NCBI GenBank assembly: GCA_918797485.1
Contig: CAKKNE010000004.1
Span: 3,782,001-3,846,000 of the forward strand
From: Pelagomonas calceolata
Lineage: Eukaryota; Sar; Pelagophyceae; Pelagomonadales; Pelagomonadaceae
Direction of reading: 5' to 3'
DNA: 64,000 nucleotides
The notes under the pieces are model-generated. The model was not told the origin of the DNA and ran no database searches. It saw nothing but the letters and a program-made list of their open reading frames with translations. Shown here in pieces: positions 34,610 to 43,590 of the stretch. The translations under genes and the position numbers were made by a program. Every line of letters begins with the position of its first letter. Positions within the stretch are counted from its first letter, which is position 1.

Positions 34610-36520
34610 ATGAGCGATCGCTACGACGACCGCTCGCGGCGCGACGATCGCTACGACGAGCGCTCGTCGCGGGACGACGACCGTTCTTCGCGCCGACGCG
34701 ACGACGACGACGACGAGCGTCGGGACCGAGGCTACGACCGAGACCGCGGCTATGACCGGGACCGTGGCTATGACAGGGATCGTGGCTATGACAGGGACCG
34801 AGGCTACGGCCGAGACCGGGGCGACCGTGGCTATGACAGGGATCGTGGCTATGACAGGGACCGAGGCTATGACAGGGACCGAGGCTACGACCGAGACCGG
34901 GGCTACGACAGGGACCGTGGCTATGACAGGGACCGCGGCTACGATCGTTCGCGCCGCGAGTACTCGCGCCGCCGCGACGACGACGACGAATACTACTCGC
35001 GCCGCCGCGACGACGACGACGAATACTACTCGCGCCGCCGCGACGAGGACGAGCCGCGCCGCGACGACGATTACTCGCGCCGCCGCGACGAAGACGATAG
35101 ACGCCGTGAGGAGCGCCACGAACCGCGGCGCGACGACGAGTGCTCGCGCCGCCGCGACGAGGAGCCACGGCGCGAGGACGACGAGTACTCGCGCCGCCGC
35201 GACGAGGAGGATCGCCGCCGCGAGGCGCGCCACGAGCCAGAGCCAGAGCCAGAGCCCGAGCCCGCGCCGGTCGACGACGCGCCGCGGCCGCGGAGCCGCG
35301 CCGGCTCGCGCGCCAACGACCCGCCGCGGCCGCGCGGCGCGGCTCGTGGCGACCCCTCGCCGGCGGCCGACCGCGGCGACGGCGACGACGATGACCGCCG
35401 CGCCTCCGGGGCCTCCGGGGGCAGCCGCCGGGAGCGATCACCGGAGGCCGCGTCGGCGAGCCGGAGCGCGAGCCGCGAGCGCGGCCGGCGCCACCGCCGA
35501 AAGCACAAAAGCCGGCGCCGCCGCCGGAGCCCGAGCCCGTCGTCGTCGCCCGAGGTCCGCCGCAAAAAGGCGTCGCGCTGGGACGCGACGTCGGCGCCGG
35601 CGACCACGGCGCTGGGAGTCGCGGCGCAGGCCGCGCTCGAGACGGCGGGCGGCGCGCCCGCGCTCGAGCCGGCGGCGTCGTCGCTGCTGCTGCCGGCCCA
35701 GGGCCTCGCGACGAAGAAGCAGCGCGAGCTCTACGTGGGGAACCTGACGGCGAACGCCATTTCCGCCGAGGGCCTCCGCGAGCTCTTCGCGTCGCTCTGC
35801 GCGGCGCTGCCCGACCACGACGACTCGCGCGGCCCGGCCGTCATCAACGCGCAGCTCTGCGAGGGCGGCATGTTCGCCTTCGTCGAGATGCAGACGGAAG
35901 CCCTCGCGTCGACGATGCTCCGATTTCATGGCCTCGAGGTGGCGGGCCGGCCGATGAAGATCGGCCGGCCCGCCGGCTATTTAGATCCCCCGCACGGGCC
36001 CGTGCCGCCTTTGGATGTCCCGATGGAGGTCCTGAAGGAGCTGGGCATCTCGGGCCAGGTCGGCCCCGCGCGCGTCGACGTGCTGGGCCAGCACATCGAC
36101 GCGCGGAAGCGGCGCGAGTTATATGTTGGGAACCTGACGGCGGGGGCCGTGTCCGGCGTCATGCTGCGCGACGCCATCACGCGCGTGCTGGCGGGGGCTC
36201 TGGGCGGCGACGGCGGCGGCAACCCCATCGTGCGCAACGCCGAGATCCAGGCCGGCGGCATGTTCGCCTTCGTCGAGTTTAGGGATGAACCGACGGCGAC
36301 GATGGCCCTCGCGCTGCTCAACGGCCACGACCTGTGCGGCCGGCCGCTGCGCGTGGGCCGGCCCGCGGGCTACACAGAGATGGGGGGCGCGCCCGAGGCG
36401 CCGACGGCCGCGTCGCTCGGCGCGCCTTCCTATATACCTCCACCGCCCGCGCCGGAAGTGGCGCCGCGGCCGCCGCCGCCCATCTACGAGTCCGTCGAGG
36501 AGCCGGAGCTCCTTGGATAA
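34610..36520 (+). CDS. U2AF65-like splicing factor with two RRMs and RS/RD repeat domain, 636 aa
   Basis: The N-terminal 210 residues are tandem repeats: about eleven RGYDRD units (34727-34950), then units of the form YSRRRDDDDE, then an Arg/Ser/Lys-rich part. RRM1 (about 375-460) starts RELYVGNLTANAISAEGLRE and ends GRPMKIGRPAGYLDPP. RRM2 (about 500-595) starts RRELYVGNLTAGAVSG and ends GRPLRVGRPAGYTEMG. The RxLYVGN opening and K-I/V-x-RP-x-x-Y close match the first two RRMs of U2AF65, which bind the polypyrimidine tract before 3-prime splice sites. The third, UHM-type RRM is absent, so it may be a U2AF-related factor instead. Confidence 0.75.
   Translation: MSDRYDDRSRRDDRYDERSSRDDDRSSRRRDDDDDERRDRGYDRDRGYDRDRGYDRDRGYDRDRGYGRDRGDRGYDRDRGYDRDRGYDRDRGYDRDRGYDRDRGYDRDRGYDRSRREYSRRRDDDDEYYSRRRDDDDEYYSRRRDEDEPRRDDDYSRRRDEDDRRREERHEPRRDDECSRRRDEEPRREDDEYSRRRDEEDRRREARHEPEPEPEPEPAPVDDAPRPRSRAGSRANDPPRPRGAARGDPSPAADRGDGDDDDRRASGASGGSRRERSPEAASASRSASRERGRRHRRKHKSRRRRRSPSPSSSPEVRRKKASRWDATSAPATTALGVAAQAALETAGGAPALEPAASSLLLPAQGLATKKQRELYVGNLTANAISAEGLRELFASLCAALPDHDDSRGPAVINAQLCEGGMFAFVEMQTEALASTMLRFHGLEVAGRPMKIGRPAGYLDPPHGPVPPLDVPMEVLKELGISGQVGPARVDVLGQHIDARKRRELYVGNLTAGAVSGVMLRDAITRVLAGALGGDGGGNPIVRNAEIQAGGMFAFVEFRDEPTATMALALLNGHDLCGRPLRVGRPAGYTEMGGAPEAPTAASLGAPSYIPPPPAPEVAPRPPPPIYESVEEPELLG
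34727..34950 (+). repeat. 18-bp coding tandem repeat (RGYDRD units)
   Basis: Copies of a GGCTATGACAGGGACCG-type unit of 18 bases, encoding six residues per turn. Synonymous variants (TAC/TAT, AGG/CGA, GAT/GAC) show that the repeat is under coding selection or old. One unit is shortened near 34805-34830 (GYGRDRGDRGYD). Confidence 0.85.
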
Positions 36521-36528
36521 CTAGATAC

Positions 36529-38706
36529 TTAAGTCACATCGGCCGCCGCGACGAGCGCCTCGAGCTCCTCCCACTCGGCGTACATGGCGTCGACCTCGGC
36601 TTGGAGGGCCGTCTTCTCCGCGAAAAGGTTTTGAACCTTCTCGACGTCGGCCGAGGCCCTCGTAAGCTCGGCGTCGAGTTCAATAATAGCCGCTTCCTTC
36701 GCTTCGATCTTCGGCTCCAGCATTTTGATCTTCTTCGGCGCGTTGTGCGCGGCGCGCCGCGCGTCGTCGGCCGCGCGCCGGTCTGCGCGCGCCGCGGCCT
36801 CGGCCGCCGCCTCGTCGACGTCGACCTCCTCCTCCCAGCCGTCGTCGTCCGCGTCGATGATCTCCAGGTATTCGCTCATGGACCCCGCGAAGGAAGAGAC
36901 GTAGCCGTCGCCCGGGAGAACGAGCAGTTTGTCGCACGTCGCGTCCACCAGGGACCGGTCATGTGAGACAAGGAGAAGTGCTCCGCGAAAATCATTGGTA
37001 AGAAACCGCTCCAGCGACTGCAGCGCGCCGAGGTCCAGGTCGTTCGAGGGCTCGTCCAACACTAAGATATCGGGATTAGCATCCAACACGGCCATGAGCT
37101 GGAGCCGCCGCCGCTCGCCGCCCGACAATCGTGACAAAGGCGCCTGCCACGACGCGCCGTCGATCTGGTAGCTCTTCAGCAGCGACGCCGCCGCGGCGAG
37201 CACGTCCGACGCCGCGCGCGCCGCGTCCGGCCGCCGCGACACGACGTCCACCGCATAATCCATGGGCGACGTCTCGTCATGCGCGTCCAGGGGCGTCTGG
37301 GCGTAGTAGCCCACGGTCACGGTCGCCAGGGCGATGGTCTCGTCGTCGTCGTGCTCGACCAGCGCGTTCCGCTCCGCGTCCGTGCAGCCGATGAGCTTGC
37401 CCTCGCGCGCGGCCGCGGCCACGACGGCGCGCACTAATGTCGATTTGCCCGCGCCGTTCGCGCCGACGACGGCGATCCTATCGTTGTGCGCGATCTCGTA
37501 CGAGAAATCTTCAAAAATGACCTCGTCGCCGTACGCCGCGCCCAGCCCGTCGACGGTCACCACGACCCGCTTCCGCCGCGTCTCGTCGCGCCGCCCCGCG
37601 TCGCCCCGCGCCGCGCCCGACGCGAGGCCGAGGTCGCCCCGGCCCTCCACTTCCGCGGCGCCCTTCTTGAGCACCTCCACCCTTGCAATGCGGTTCACGG
37701 CCTTGGACTGGCGCGCCTTCGCGCCGCGCGCCAACCACGCGAGCTCGACCTCGAGCTGCTTTCTGGTGGAAGACGCCTGCGACCGCGCGTCCGCGAGGCG
37801 CGTCGCCTTGCCCTGGAGGTAGGCCTCGACGAGCGACCCTTGTGAAGTTGAGTGCTCATACAAGGCGCCGCCGTCCAGCTCGACGATGGACGTCGCCACG
37901 GTCTCGCTGAAGGTCCGGTCGTGCGACACGAAGAGTAGGGTCTTCGACGAGAGCTCGTCGCCCACTAACAAATCCTCGAGCCAGCGCACGGCCCACAGAT
38001 CCAGGTGGTTCGTCGGCTCGTCGAGCACTAAAATGTCGCCCCCACTCAGTAATGCACCGGCGAGCGAGACGCGCTTCCGCTCGCCCCCGCTCAGGTCCGC
38101 GACGCGGCGGTCCTGGAGGTGCTCCACATTCAACTTCGCCGCGGCGGTGGCGACGGCGGCCTCGACGGCCCAGCCATCATGTAAATTCATCGCGTCGGCG
38201 GCGCGCTCGAAGCTCTTTGCCACTTTAACGTCGTCCGGCTTTGCCTCGTAGGCCGCCGCCGCCGCCGCGTAGGCCCTTGCCGCTTCCACGCCGGCGCCGT
38301 CCCCGCCCAGGAGCACGTCCCTGACCGTCTTCGTGGCGTCCTCGGGCGCGACGAGCGGCTCCTGGGGCACGGCCGTCACCTTCACGCCGCGCTTCAGCCG
38401 GACGCCGCCGCCGTCGGGCCGGTCGCTGCCCGAGATGATTTCGAGCAACGTACTTTTACCGCATCCGTTGTGGCCGACCACACAACAGCGCTGGCCCTCG
38501 CGCAGCACCAGCGACGCGTCGTCGAGTTGCCGCCGCGCACCGTCGTGCGACTTGACGAGGTTCTCGCCCCAGAGCACAGGCTGGGCGGCATCTGACATCG
38601 TCATCGCTGCTCGTCGCGCTCTTCGTCGTCGGCACGGCGCGAGCAGCGGCTCGACGCCGCCGAGCAGCGCTGCTGCCAGCAGTGTCTGCAACATTTTATG
38701 CGACAT
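36529..38706 (-). CDS. ABC-F ATPase (EttA/Uup/GCN20 type), probably plastid-targeted, 725 aa
   Basis: Two ABC domains. The first has GHNGCGKSTLLEIIS, DLSGGERKRVSLAGAL and ILVLDEPTNHLDL; the second has GANGAGKSTLVRAVV, RLSGGERRRLQLMAVL and ILVLDEPSNDLDL. A linker of the ABC-F type lies between, and there are no transmembrane domains. The C-terminal 120 residues are a charged coiled coil (KIKMLEPKIEAKEAAIIELD). ABC-F proteins act on ribosomes. I chose the ATG at 38706: it gives a leader MSHKMLQTLLAAALLGGVEP followed by an Arg-rich stretch, like a stramenopile bipartite plastid signal. A longer frame to 38802 is possible. Confidence 0.88.
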   Translation of the reverse strand: MSHKMLQTLLAAALLGGVEPLLAPCRRRRARRAAMTMSDAAQPVLWGENLVKSHDGARRQLDDASLVLREGQRCCVVGHNGCGKSTLLEIISGSDRPDGGGVRLKRGVKVTAVPQEPLVAPEDATKTVRDVLLGGDGAGVEAARAYAAAAAAYEAKPDDVKVAKSFERAADAMNLHDGWAVEAAVATAAAKLNVEHLQDRRVADLSGGERKRVSLAGALLSGGDILVLDEPTNHLDLWAVRWLEDLLVGDELSSKTLLFVSHDRTFSETVATSIVELDGGALYEHSTSQGSLVEAYLQGKATRLADARSQASSTRKQLEVELAWLARGAKARQSKAVNRIARVEVLKKGAAEVEGRGDLGLASGAARGDAGRRDETRRKRVVVTVDGLGAAYGDEVIFEDFSYEIAHNDRIAVVGANGAGKSTLVRAVVAAAAREGKLIGCTDAERNALVEHDDDETIALATVTVGYYAQTPLDAHDETSPMDYAVDVVSRRPDAARAASDVLAAAASLLKSYQIDGASWQAPLSRLSGGERRRLQLMAVLDANPDILVLDEPSNDLDLGALQSLERFLTNDFRGALLLVSHDRSLVDATCDKLLVLPGDGYVSSFAGSMSEYLEIIDADDDGWEEEVDVDEAAAEAAARADRRAADDARRAAHNAPKKIKMLEPKIEAKEAAIIELDAELTRASADVEKVQNLFAEKTALQAEVDAMYAEWEELEALVAAADVT

Positions 38707-39050
38707 GATACGGTAACGCCAGACGTCTCGCGCTACAGGCCTGCAGGCCTTGCACCACTCACAAGTTGCACACTGATGTCGTGCGCCGACCCGAGGCGCC
38801 AAGTGTCTGTGCCCTTATGTGCTTCAACGTCACTCTCTGCGCGCCGCTGCGCTCCCGCACTCGTGACGCCTGTGCGTGGCAGAGCTCGACTGCTCACAGC
38901 GGTGGCTGGAGAGCTTGTGCCACAGCCTGCAGCAACGCCGCGTCGCCGCCGCTAGCGCTGGCCATACATCGCATAGATATCGCACGACTGCGTCTTCGTC
39001 GCGCAAGGCGCTGCCTGTGGACCACGGCGGGACGCGAAACTTCCGCAGCA
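38707..39050. other. Divergent spacer, 344 bases
   Basis: It separates the ABC-F and D-glutamate-cyclase starts. It contains one half-site GCTAGCG at 38951 without a partner; no other feature. Confidence 0.4.
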
Positions 39051-39938
39051 ATGCTCCCACCATCACCACTCGACGCCTTCCGGCGCGGCATCGGCCAGGT
39101 GCTGAGGACGGGCCTGTCGCCGGCCTTCGAGGGCGCGGCGTCGTCGGCGACCGCAAATAGATCCTTGGCCGCAGCGGTCCGACAAAAGTGCCGCGCGGGC
39201 GCGTTGACGGGGCCGACGGCGGGCCTCGCGCCGGGCCACGCGCAGGCGAACCTGGTCTGCGTGCCGAAGGCGCACGCCTTTGATTTTGCGCGGTTCTGCC
39301 TCCTGAACCCGCGGCCCTGCCCGCTGCTCGCGATCGCGGCGACGCCGACCGACCTGTCTCCAACAATCGCGCGCGACGCGGACCTCGCGCGCGACCTGCC
39401 GCGCTACCGCGTCTGGCGCGACGGTGTGGTCGTGGAAGATGTCAATGACGCGTCGCACGTCTGGACCGGGGACGAGCTGACGGGCTTTCTGCTGGGTTGC
39501 TCGTTCTCGTGGGAGCAGGCGCTCGCGGACGCGGGCTATCCGCCGCGGCACGTCGAGGCCGGGACGAACGTGGCCATGTACGTGACTAACGTGGAGAACG
39601 CCGCGTCGGGCCCCTTTGGCGGTTTTTTGGTTGTGTCCATGCGGCCGTACGCGCCGGAGGCCGTGCCGGCCGTCGCGGCGCTGACGGAGGCGTACCCCGC
39701 GGCGCACGGCGGTCCGGTGCATTGGGGCGACCCCGCCGCGCTGGGCATCGGGGATCTGTCCGCGCCGGACTTCGGCGACGCCGTCCGCGTGGCCCCGGGC
39801 GAGGTGCCCGTCTTCTGGGCCTGCGGCGTGACGCCCCAGTCGGCGCTCGCGGAGGCCGCGCTGCCGCTCTGCGTGACGCACGCGCCGGGCCACATGTTCG
39901 TCTGCGACCTCGTCGACGAGGCGCTGCGCGTTGTGTGA
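39051..39938 (+). CDS. D-glutamate cyclase / DUF1445 family, 295 aa
   Basis: Family blocks appear in order: ANLVCVPKAHAFDFARFCLL with NPRPCPLLAI (NLVxVPKxxAxDFxxFCxxNPKPCPL), WTGDELTGFLLGCSFSWEQA, TNVAMYVTN, GPFGGFLVVSMRPY, then GGPVHWGDPAALGIGDLSAP, EVPVFWACGVTPQ and THAPGHMFVCDL. This is the complete single-domain form, about the usual 260-300 residues. In vertebrates and bacteria the family converts D-glutamate to 5-oxo-D-proline; some members were called putative hydro-lyases. Localisation is unclear: the short N-terminus is not a clear transit peptide. The minus-strand MFS gene ends 24 bases downstream. Confidence 0.9.
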   Translation: MLPPSPLDAFRRGIGQVLRTGLSPAFEGAASSATANRSLAAAVRQKCRAGALTGPTAGLAPGHAQANLVCVPKAHAFDFARFCLLNPRPCPLLAIAATPTDLSPTIARDADLARDLPRYRVWRDGVVVEDVNDASHVWTGDELTGFLLGCSFSWEQALADAGYPPRHVEAGTNVAMYVTNVENAASGPFGGFLVVSMRPYAPEAVPAVAALTEAYPAAHGGPVHWGDPAALGIGDLSAPDFGDAVRVAPGEVPVFWACGVTPQSALAEAALPLCVTHAPGHMFVCDLVDEALRVV

Positions 39939-39961
39939 ACTCTGAATGTAATGTGACACAC

Positions 39962-41365
39962 CTAGACCTTCTTATGATAGCCGCTCGACCGGCTGCGCGC
40001 CGACCCGAGGAGGGGCCTCGAGAGCAGACCGTCGTGTTTTCCGTTGCTGTCAAACTCTGACAGGATCGTCGAGACGCTCCGCCGGAGGCCGCGATCGTCG
40101 CGGGCGGCCGGCGACGCGTACGCCGCCTGCGCCGCCGCGGCGAAGGATACGGCTGCGATGAGGAGGATCCCGACGGGTCCGAGTTTGCCGAGCACGTCGA
40201 ACAGCCAGCCGTAGAGATATGGCCCGGCGCCGCGCGCGCTGACGATCGCGACGACTGCAAGCGCGCCTTGCGCCGCCGCCGCGTCACGCGCTGGTACTTC
40301 CAGCATCAGCTCAGCGCGAACCAAAGGCTCGCCGAGGCCCACGAGGATGGACAGTGTAGCTATTCGGAAGACGCCCGCGACACGCGCGACCGCAAGAGCG
40401 CCAGCTAACTCCACCGCAGTCGCCGCGTAGGAAATCGCGAGCACACGCTGTCGCCGTCGCGGTCCGAGATGTCTTTCAGGGACAAAGGGCAGCAGTCCCG
40501 CGCCGGCGCACCGCAGGATCGCGGCGTAGGCGAGGAGCCACGCGAACTGTGCCTGCGTCATGCCGAGCCGCTGCTTGTATGCGGGAAACAAGACCGGCGC
40601 GACCGCTGCGCCGACGTGGGCCAGGACGAACGCCCGGACAAGCAGCACCGCGCGGCGCGACGGCGGCGCGATGAACAGCACCCGAAATCCCCGGCACCCG
40701 TCGGCGACCACCGTCGAGAGGTGATCCTTCGGCGGCGCAGCGTCCTCGTCGTCGCTGTCCTCCACGAGCGCCTCCTGAGGCCAGCACAAGGCTACGATGG
40801 ATGCGGACGCCGCGCAGGCGAGAAATCCCGCGACGAACGGCGCCCGCTTCGACACTTTGTGGTAGAGCGCCGATCCGAGGGCCGAGCCCAAGACCTGGCC
40901 CGAAAGCAAGGCGCCGGAAAACGCGCCGTAGCGGCCCGCCAGCACCGCGCCGCGCCCGCCGCCGCCGCCGTCGTCCGCCGTCGCGAGCGCCGCCGCCGCG
41001 AGCGGGGCTATCGCTGCGGCTACGCCGTGCGCGATGGCCAACATCGAGAGTGTCGCCGGGTCGGCAACACCGTTCCGCGCGAGGGCCGCGAACCGCAGCT
41101 CGACCCAGGCGTCGGCGGCGATCGCCGCGACGACGACGAGCTTCGGCCGCCGCGTCGCGCTGGCCGCGGCCGTGGCGAGCGGCACGCAAACCAACGCCGA
41201 CGCCGCGGAGCACAACGCGAGCCGGCCGAGGAGCCGTGCGAGCGCCGCCGGCGAGTACGCGTCTCCCAGCAGCGCCGGGAGCAACGCTTGCTTCGCGAAG
41301 ACGAGCGAGACGTGCACGCAGGTGGCCAGCGCGGGCGCGCCCACGACGCGCGGGTCGAGACCCAT
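39962..41365 (-). CDS. Major facilitator superfamily transporter, 467 aa
   Basis: About twelve hydrophobic segments in two sets of six with a central acidic loop (residues about 205-225, EDSDDEDAAPPKD). Visible membrane runs include CVHVSLVFAKQALLPALLGD, LSMLAIAHGVAAAIAPLAAA, PFVAGFLACAASASIVALCW, FAWLLAYAAILRCAGAGLLP and GILLIAAVSFAAAAQAAYAS. The GRYGAFSGALLSGQVLGSAL block resembles helix 4-5 of tetracycline-transporter-like MFS proteins (SLC46/HIAT1 group). The C-terminus is Ser/Arg rich. Substrate cannot be inferred. A palindrome site lies 200 bases upstream. Confidence 0.75.
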   Translation of the reverse strand: MGLDPRVVGAPALATCVHVSLVFAKQALLPALLGDAYSPAALARLLGRLALCSAASALVCVPLATAAASATRRPKLVVVAAIAADAWVELRFAALARNGVADPATLSMLAIAHGVAAAIAPLAAAALATADDGGGGGRGAVLAGRYGAFSGALLSGQVLGSALGSALYHKVSKRAPFVAGFLACAASASIVALCWPQEALVEDSDDEDAAPPKDHLSTVVADGCRGFRVLFIAPPSRRAVLLVRAFVLAHVGAAVAPVLFPAYKQRLGMTQAQFAWLLAYAAILRCAGAGLLPFVPERHLGPRRRQRVLAISYAATAVELAGALAVARVAGVFRIATLSILVGLGEPLVRAELMLEVPARDAAAAQGALAVVAIVSARGAGPYLYGWLFDVLGKLGPVGILLIAAVSFAAAAQAAYASPAARDDRGLRRSVSTILSEFDSNGKHDGLLSRPLLGSARSRSSGYHKKV

Positions 41366-41565
41366 TTCGACTGCTGCTTTTATGCAGCGGTTTCAGCTGC
41401 CTGCGGCTCCAGCTGCCTATGGCTGCTGCTGCGGCGTTGCCCACTCGCTGCAACCAAGCGATCAGGTGTGGAAGGGTAGCGATAAAAGCAGCAATGTGAC
41501 GAGATCTGGGTCCACAATGCGCGGCTCCAGGGCTCCTGAGCTTTTTTTGGGGAAATCCCTGTGTG

Positions 41566-41589
41566 GCTAGCGGCCTGTAAGACACTAGC
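41566..41589 (-). promoter_or_regulatory. GCTAG palindrome, consensus copy
   Basis: GCTAGCGGCC then TGTAAGACACTAGC, 201 bases upstream of the minus-strand MFS ATG and in the same orientation as that gene. Confidence 0.7.
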
Positions 41590-41679
41590 CAGCAAGCAGT
41601 AGTCTCGAATGAGTACGTTCCAGTCGATTACTCGCGTCCAGAGAGGGGGAGAGCGCCAAATGGTGGGTGGGTCGGCGTA

Positions 41680-41970
41680 GGATTCGTCAGTCGGGAGGAC
41701 GAGGAGGCCGCGGCTTACGTGGCCTTCGACTCGTTCGGTAACGGCGGCGGGAAGGCCTGGCAGACGCCGGCGCCGGCGGAGAAGCCCGAGAGCGCCGCCG
41801 CCGCGGGCCACTCGCTCGCGCCCACGATGCGCGTCGGCGGCGGGCCGACCGACGGCTGCTCGTCGAGGCCCGACCTCGCGTCGGCGCTGGATATTTTGCT
41901 GCAAACGAGACCTAGCGATATACCTACTAGCACTTATAAAAGATACGCCTCGATAGCGTCAAAAGAATGA
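41680..41970 (+). pseudogene. Possible 3-prime gene fragment, unrecognised
   Basis: The frame reads VGFVSREDEEAAAYVAFDSF, then GNGGGKAWQTPAPAEKPESA and ends in DIPTSTYKRYASIASKE and a stop at 41968-41970. Composition and GC match coding DNA here, unlike the sequence right after it. No start codon supports an intact gene; a 3-prime exon or remnant is likelier. Confidence 0.3.
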
Positions 41971-43397
41971 GCCAAATTCAGAATACATCCTAGTCGTCCG
42001 CCGCGACCAAATATTTTACAGTAACGGCCCGGGAACATACCCTCGCGCCTCCCGGAAGGCACCGCCCGCGACATTCACGAATGAGACTTACCAGTCGCCA
42101 ATTTACACCAGCGATTGAAGGTGCCTTCTATGATCCAATTGATACATTATATCAACTCCAGCCCAGTTTTCATACATAATCGACGGAACCGGAGCCGACG
42201 GCCCGCGCTCGCAGGGCGGGAGAAGAATTCTACTAGACAACTCTCGCGTTTATGTTCGTTTCCTTCCGTTTGGTAGTGGTAGAGTCCATCTAACCCGCAT
42301 CAGCGACCACTGAGCTATTTTAGATGATCCGTTAGAGCCACGCGAAACGGCGATTCGGCAGCCCCGCGTTTATCCAAATATTGGCTCAAGACCTGCACCC
42401 GCGAGTATCAGCGACGCCACCATCCAGATGGACCATAACGCCGTTGTTCTATTCACAATCGACCGACCTGCCCGTTCTCCGCGGACGACTGTACGGTGAC
42501 GGAGCACCGGAAAGGCCCCAGACCGGTGGTTTATAAAATAAATTTGCGTTTCAGGCGTTTTGGTTGCAGGACGGGCCATCCGACCGGCCTGAACACCTAC
42601 TACATTGGATTACCTGTCCCGTTTACAACTCGCGCCTTGTCGGTCTCGGGACCGCATCATCTCGTCAATTTGGGGCTAGTTACTTGGACCTGCGACGATC
42701 AGCGCGTGTACCATCACCATGGACCTTGATGAGATCGTTTGTTCCATGATCGACCGACTTATGCGAGGTCCAGATCAAGATGTTCACGTCCTGAGCGTGG
42801 GCAGTCAAAAGTACCCTTCTTATAATGTAGATGTCATATACTTGTAATTGACTATCGGTGGGGTAGTATAGGGTCCAACGAGACCGCTACGGCGACTACT
42901 GGGGGCCCTCAGGTAATTGACGTTTTTGACGGGAACGGGGCGCCATCGGGTCCAAATTGCACACTTTTTTCGGGGGCAGATCGGCTCGCAGACGCCCTCT
43001 GGGATAGGTCTGGGGTCGGGTAGTCCCCGGGACCGCATACGCCGCCGATGCGGCAGTCTAGTGCTCTCAGAGAGCCCTGGAAGCCATTGCCAAGTAATTC
43101 ATGCTAAAACTCCGTGGGCTGCTGAGAGAAATCGACCAAAAATGCTTGAAGCGGCGGCGCACGCGGTATAGGCGCTTGCACGTGTATAGTACTGACCCTA
43201 GGCGACCCCAGGGACACCTCTTTGGCGGGGATTGACTGGATTAAACCGGGGCGGCCGGCCTGTGGACCGTGGCCATCGTCGGCCGCGAATTAAAAAAATT
43301 CCTTTTTCGGCCCCCAGTACGTGTCCCATTGATCTCTTTGGACCATTAGCGAACGGAACGCTACTCAAACGACTGCATGGCGCCATCTCTTTCAAAC

Positions 43398-43419
43398 CTA
43401 GTATGTCTGTGTCGTTAGC
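43398..43419 (+). promoter_or_regulatory. GCTAG palindrome variant
   Basis: CTAGTATGTCTG then TGTCGTTAGC, 172 bases upstream of the mitochondrial-carrier ATG, same orientation. Close to the 20689 copy. Confidence 0.55.
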
Positions 43420-43590
43420 CAGCCTCCGGCCCGGCGGCCCCAGGCAAAAGACAAAGCAATTCCACCCGCTATCATTTATTCGCGTTTCGTTAGCCACATT
43501 GTGACCGCCCGTAAAGCAGCCAAGGAGTTTGCTCGTGCAAAACCCCACACGCACAACGGCGCAGCGCTCGTTTCCACACCCAACAGCTAA

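Larger units (their letters stand above)
41366..43590. other. Gene-poor stretch of about 2.2 kb with reduced GC
   Basis: It contains two palindrome sites (41566 and 43398) and a coding-like piece at 41680-41970. From about 41970 to 43390 it is markedly less GC-rich than the rest of the window, with no frame longer than about 90 codons that looks coding. I searched by eye for tRNA, spliceosomal RNA and terminal repeats and could support none. Confidence 0.45.

Noticed and set aside
38951-38957. Another GCTAG promoter palindrome
   Set aside because: Only one half-site (GCTAGCG) is present with no partner half within 30 bases.
42260-42345. Possible tRNA or snRNA in the low-GC island
   Set aside because: GGTAGTGGTAGAG resembles a D-arm, but no T-loop, acceptor pairing or known snRNA motif follows.
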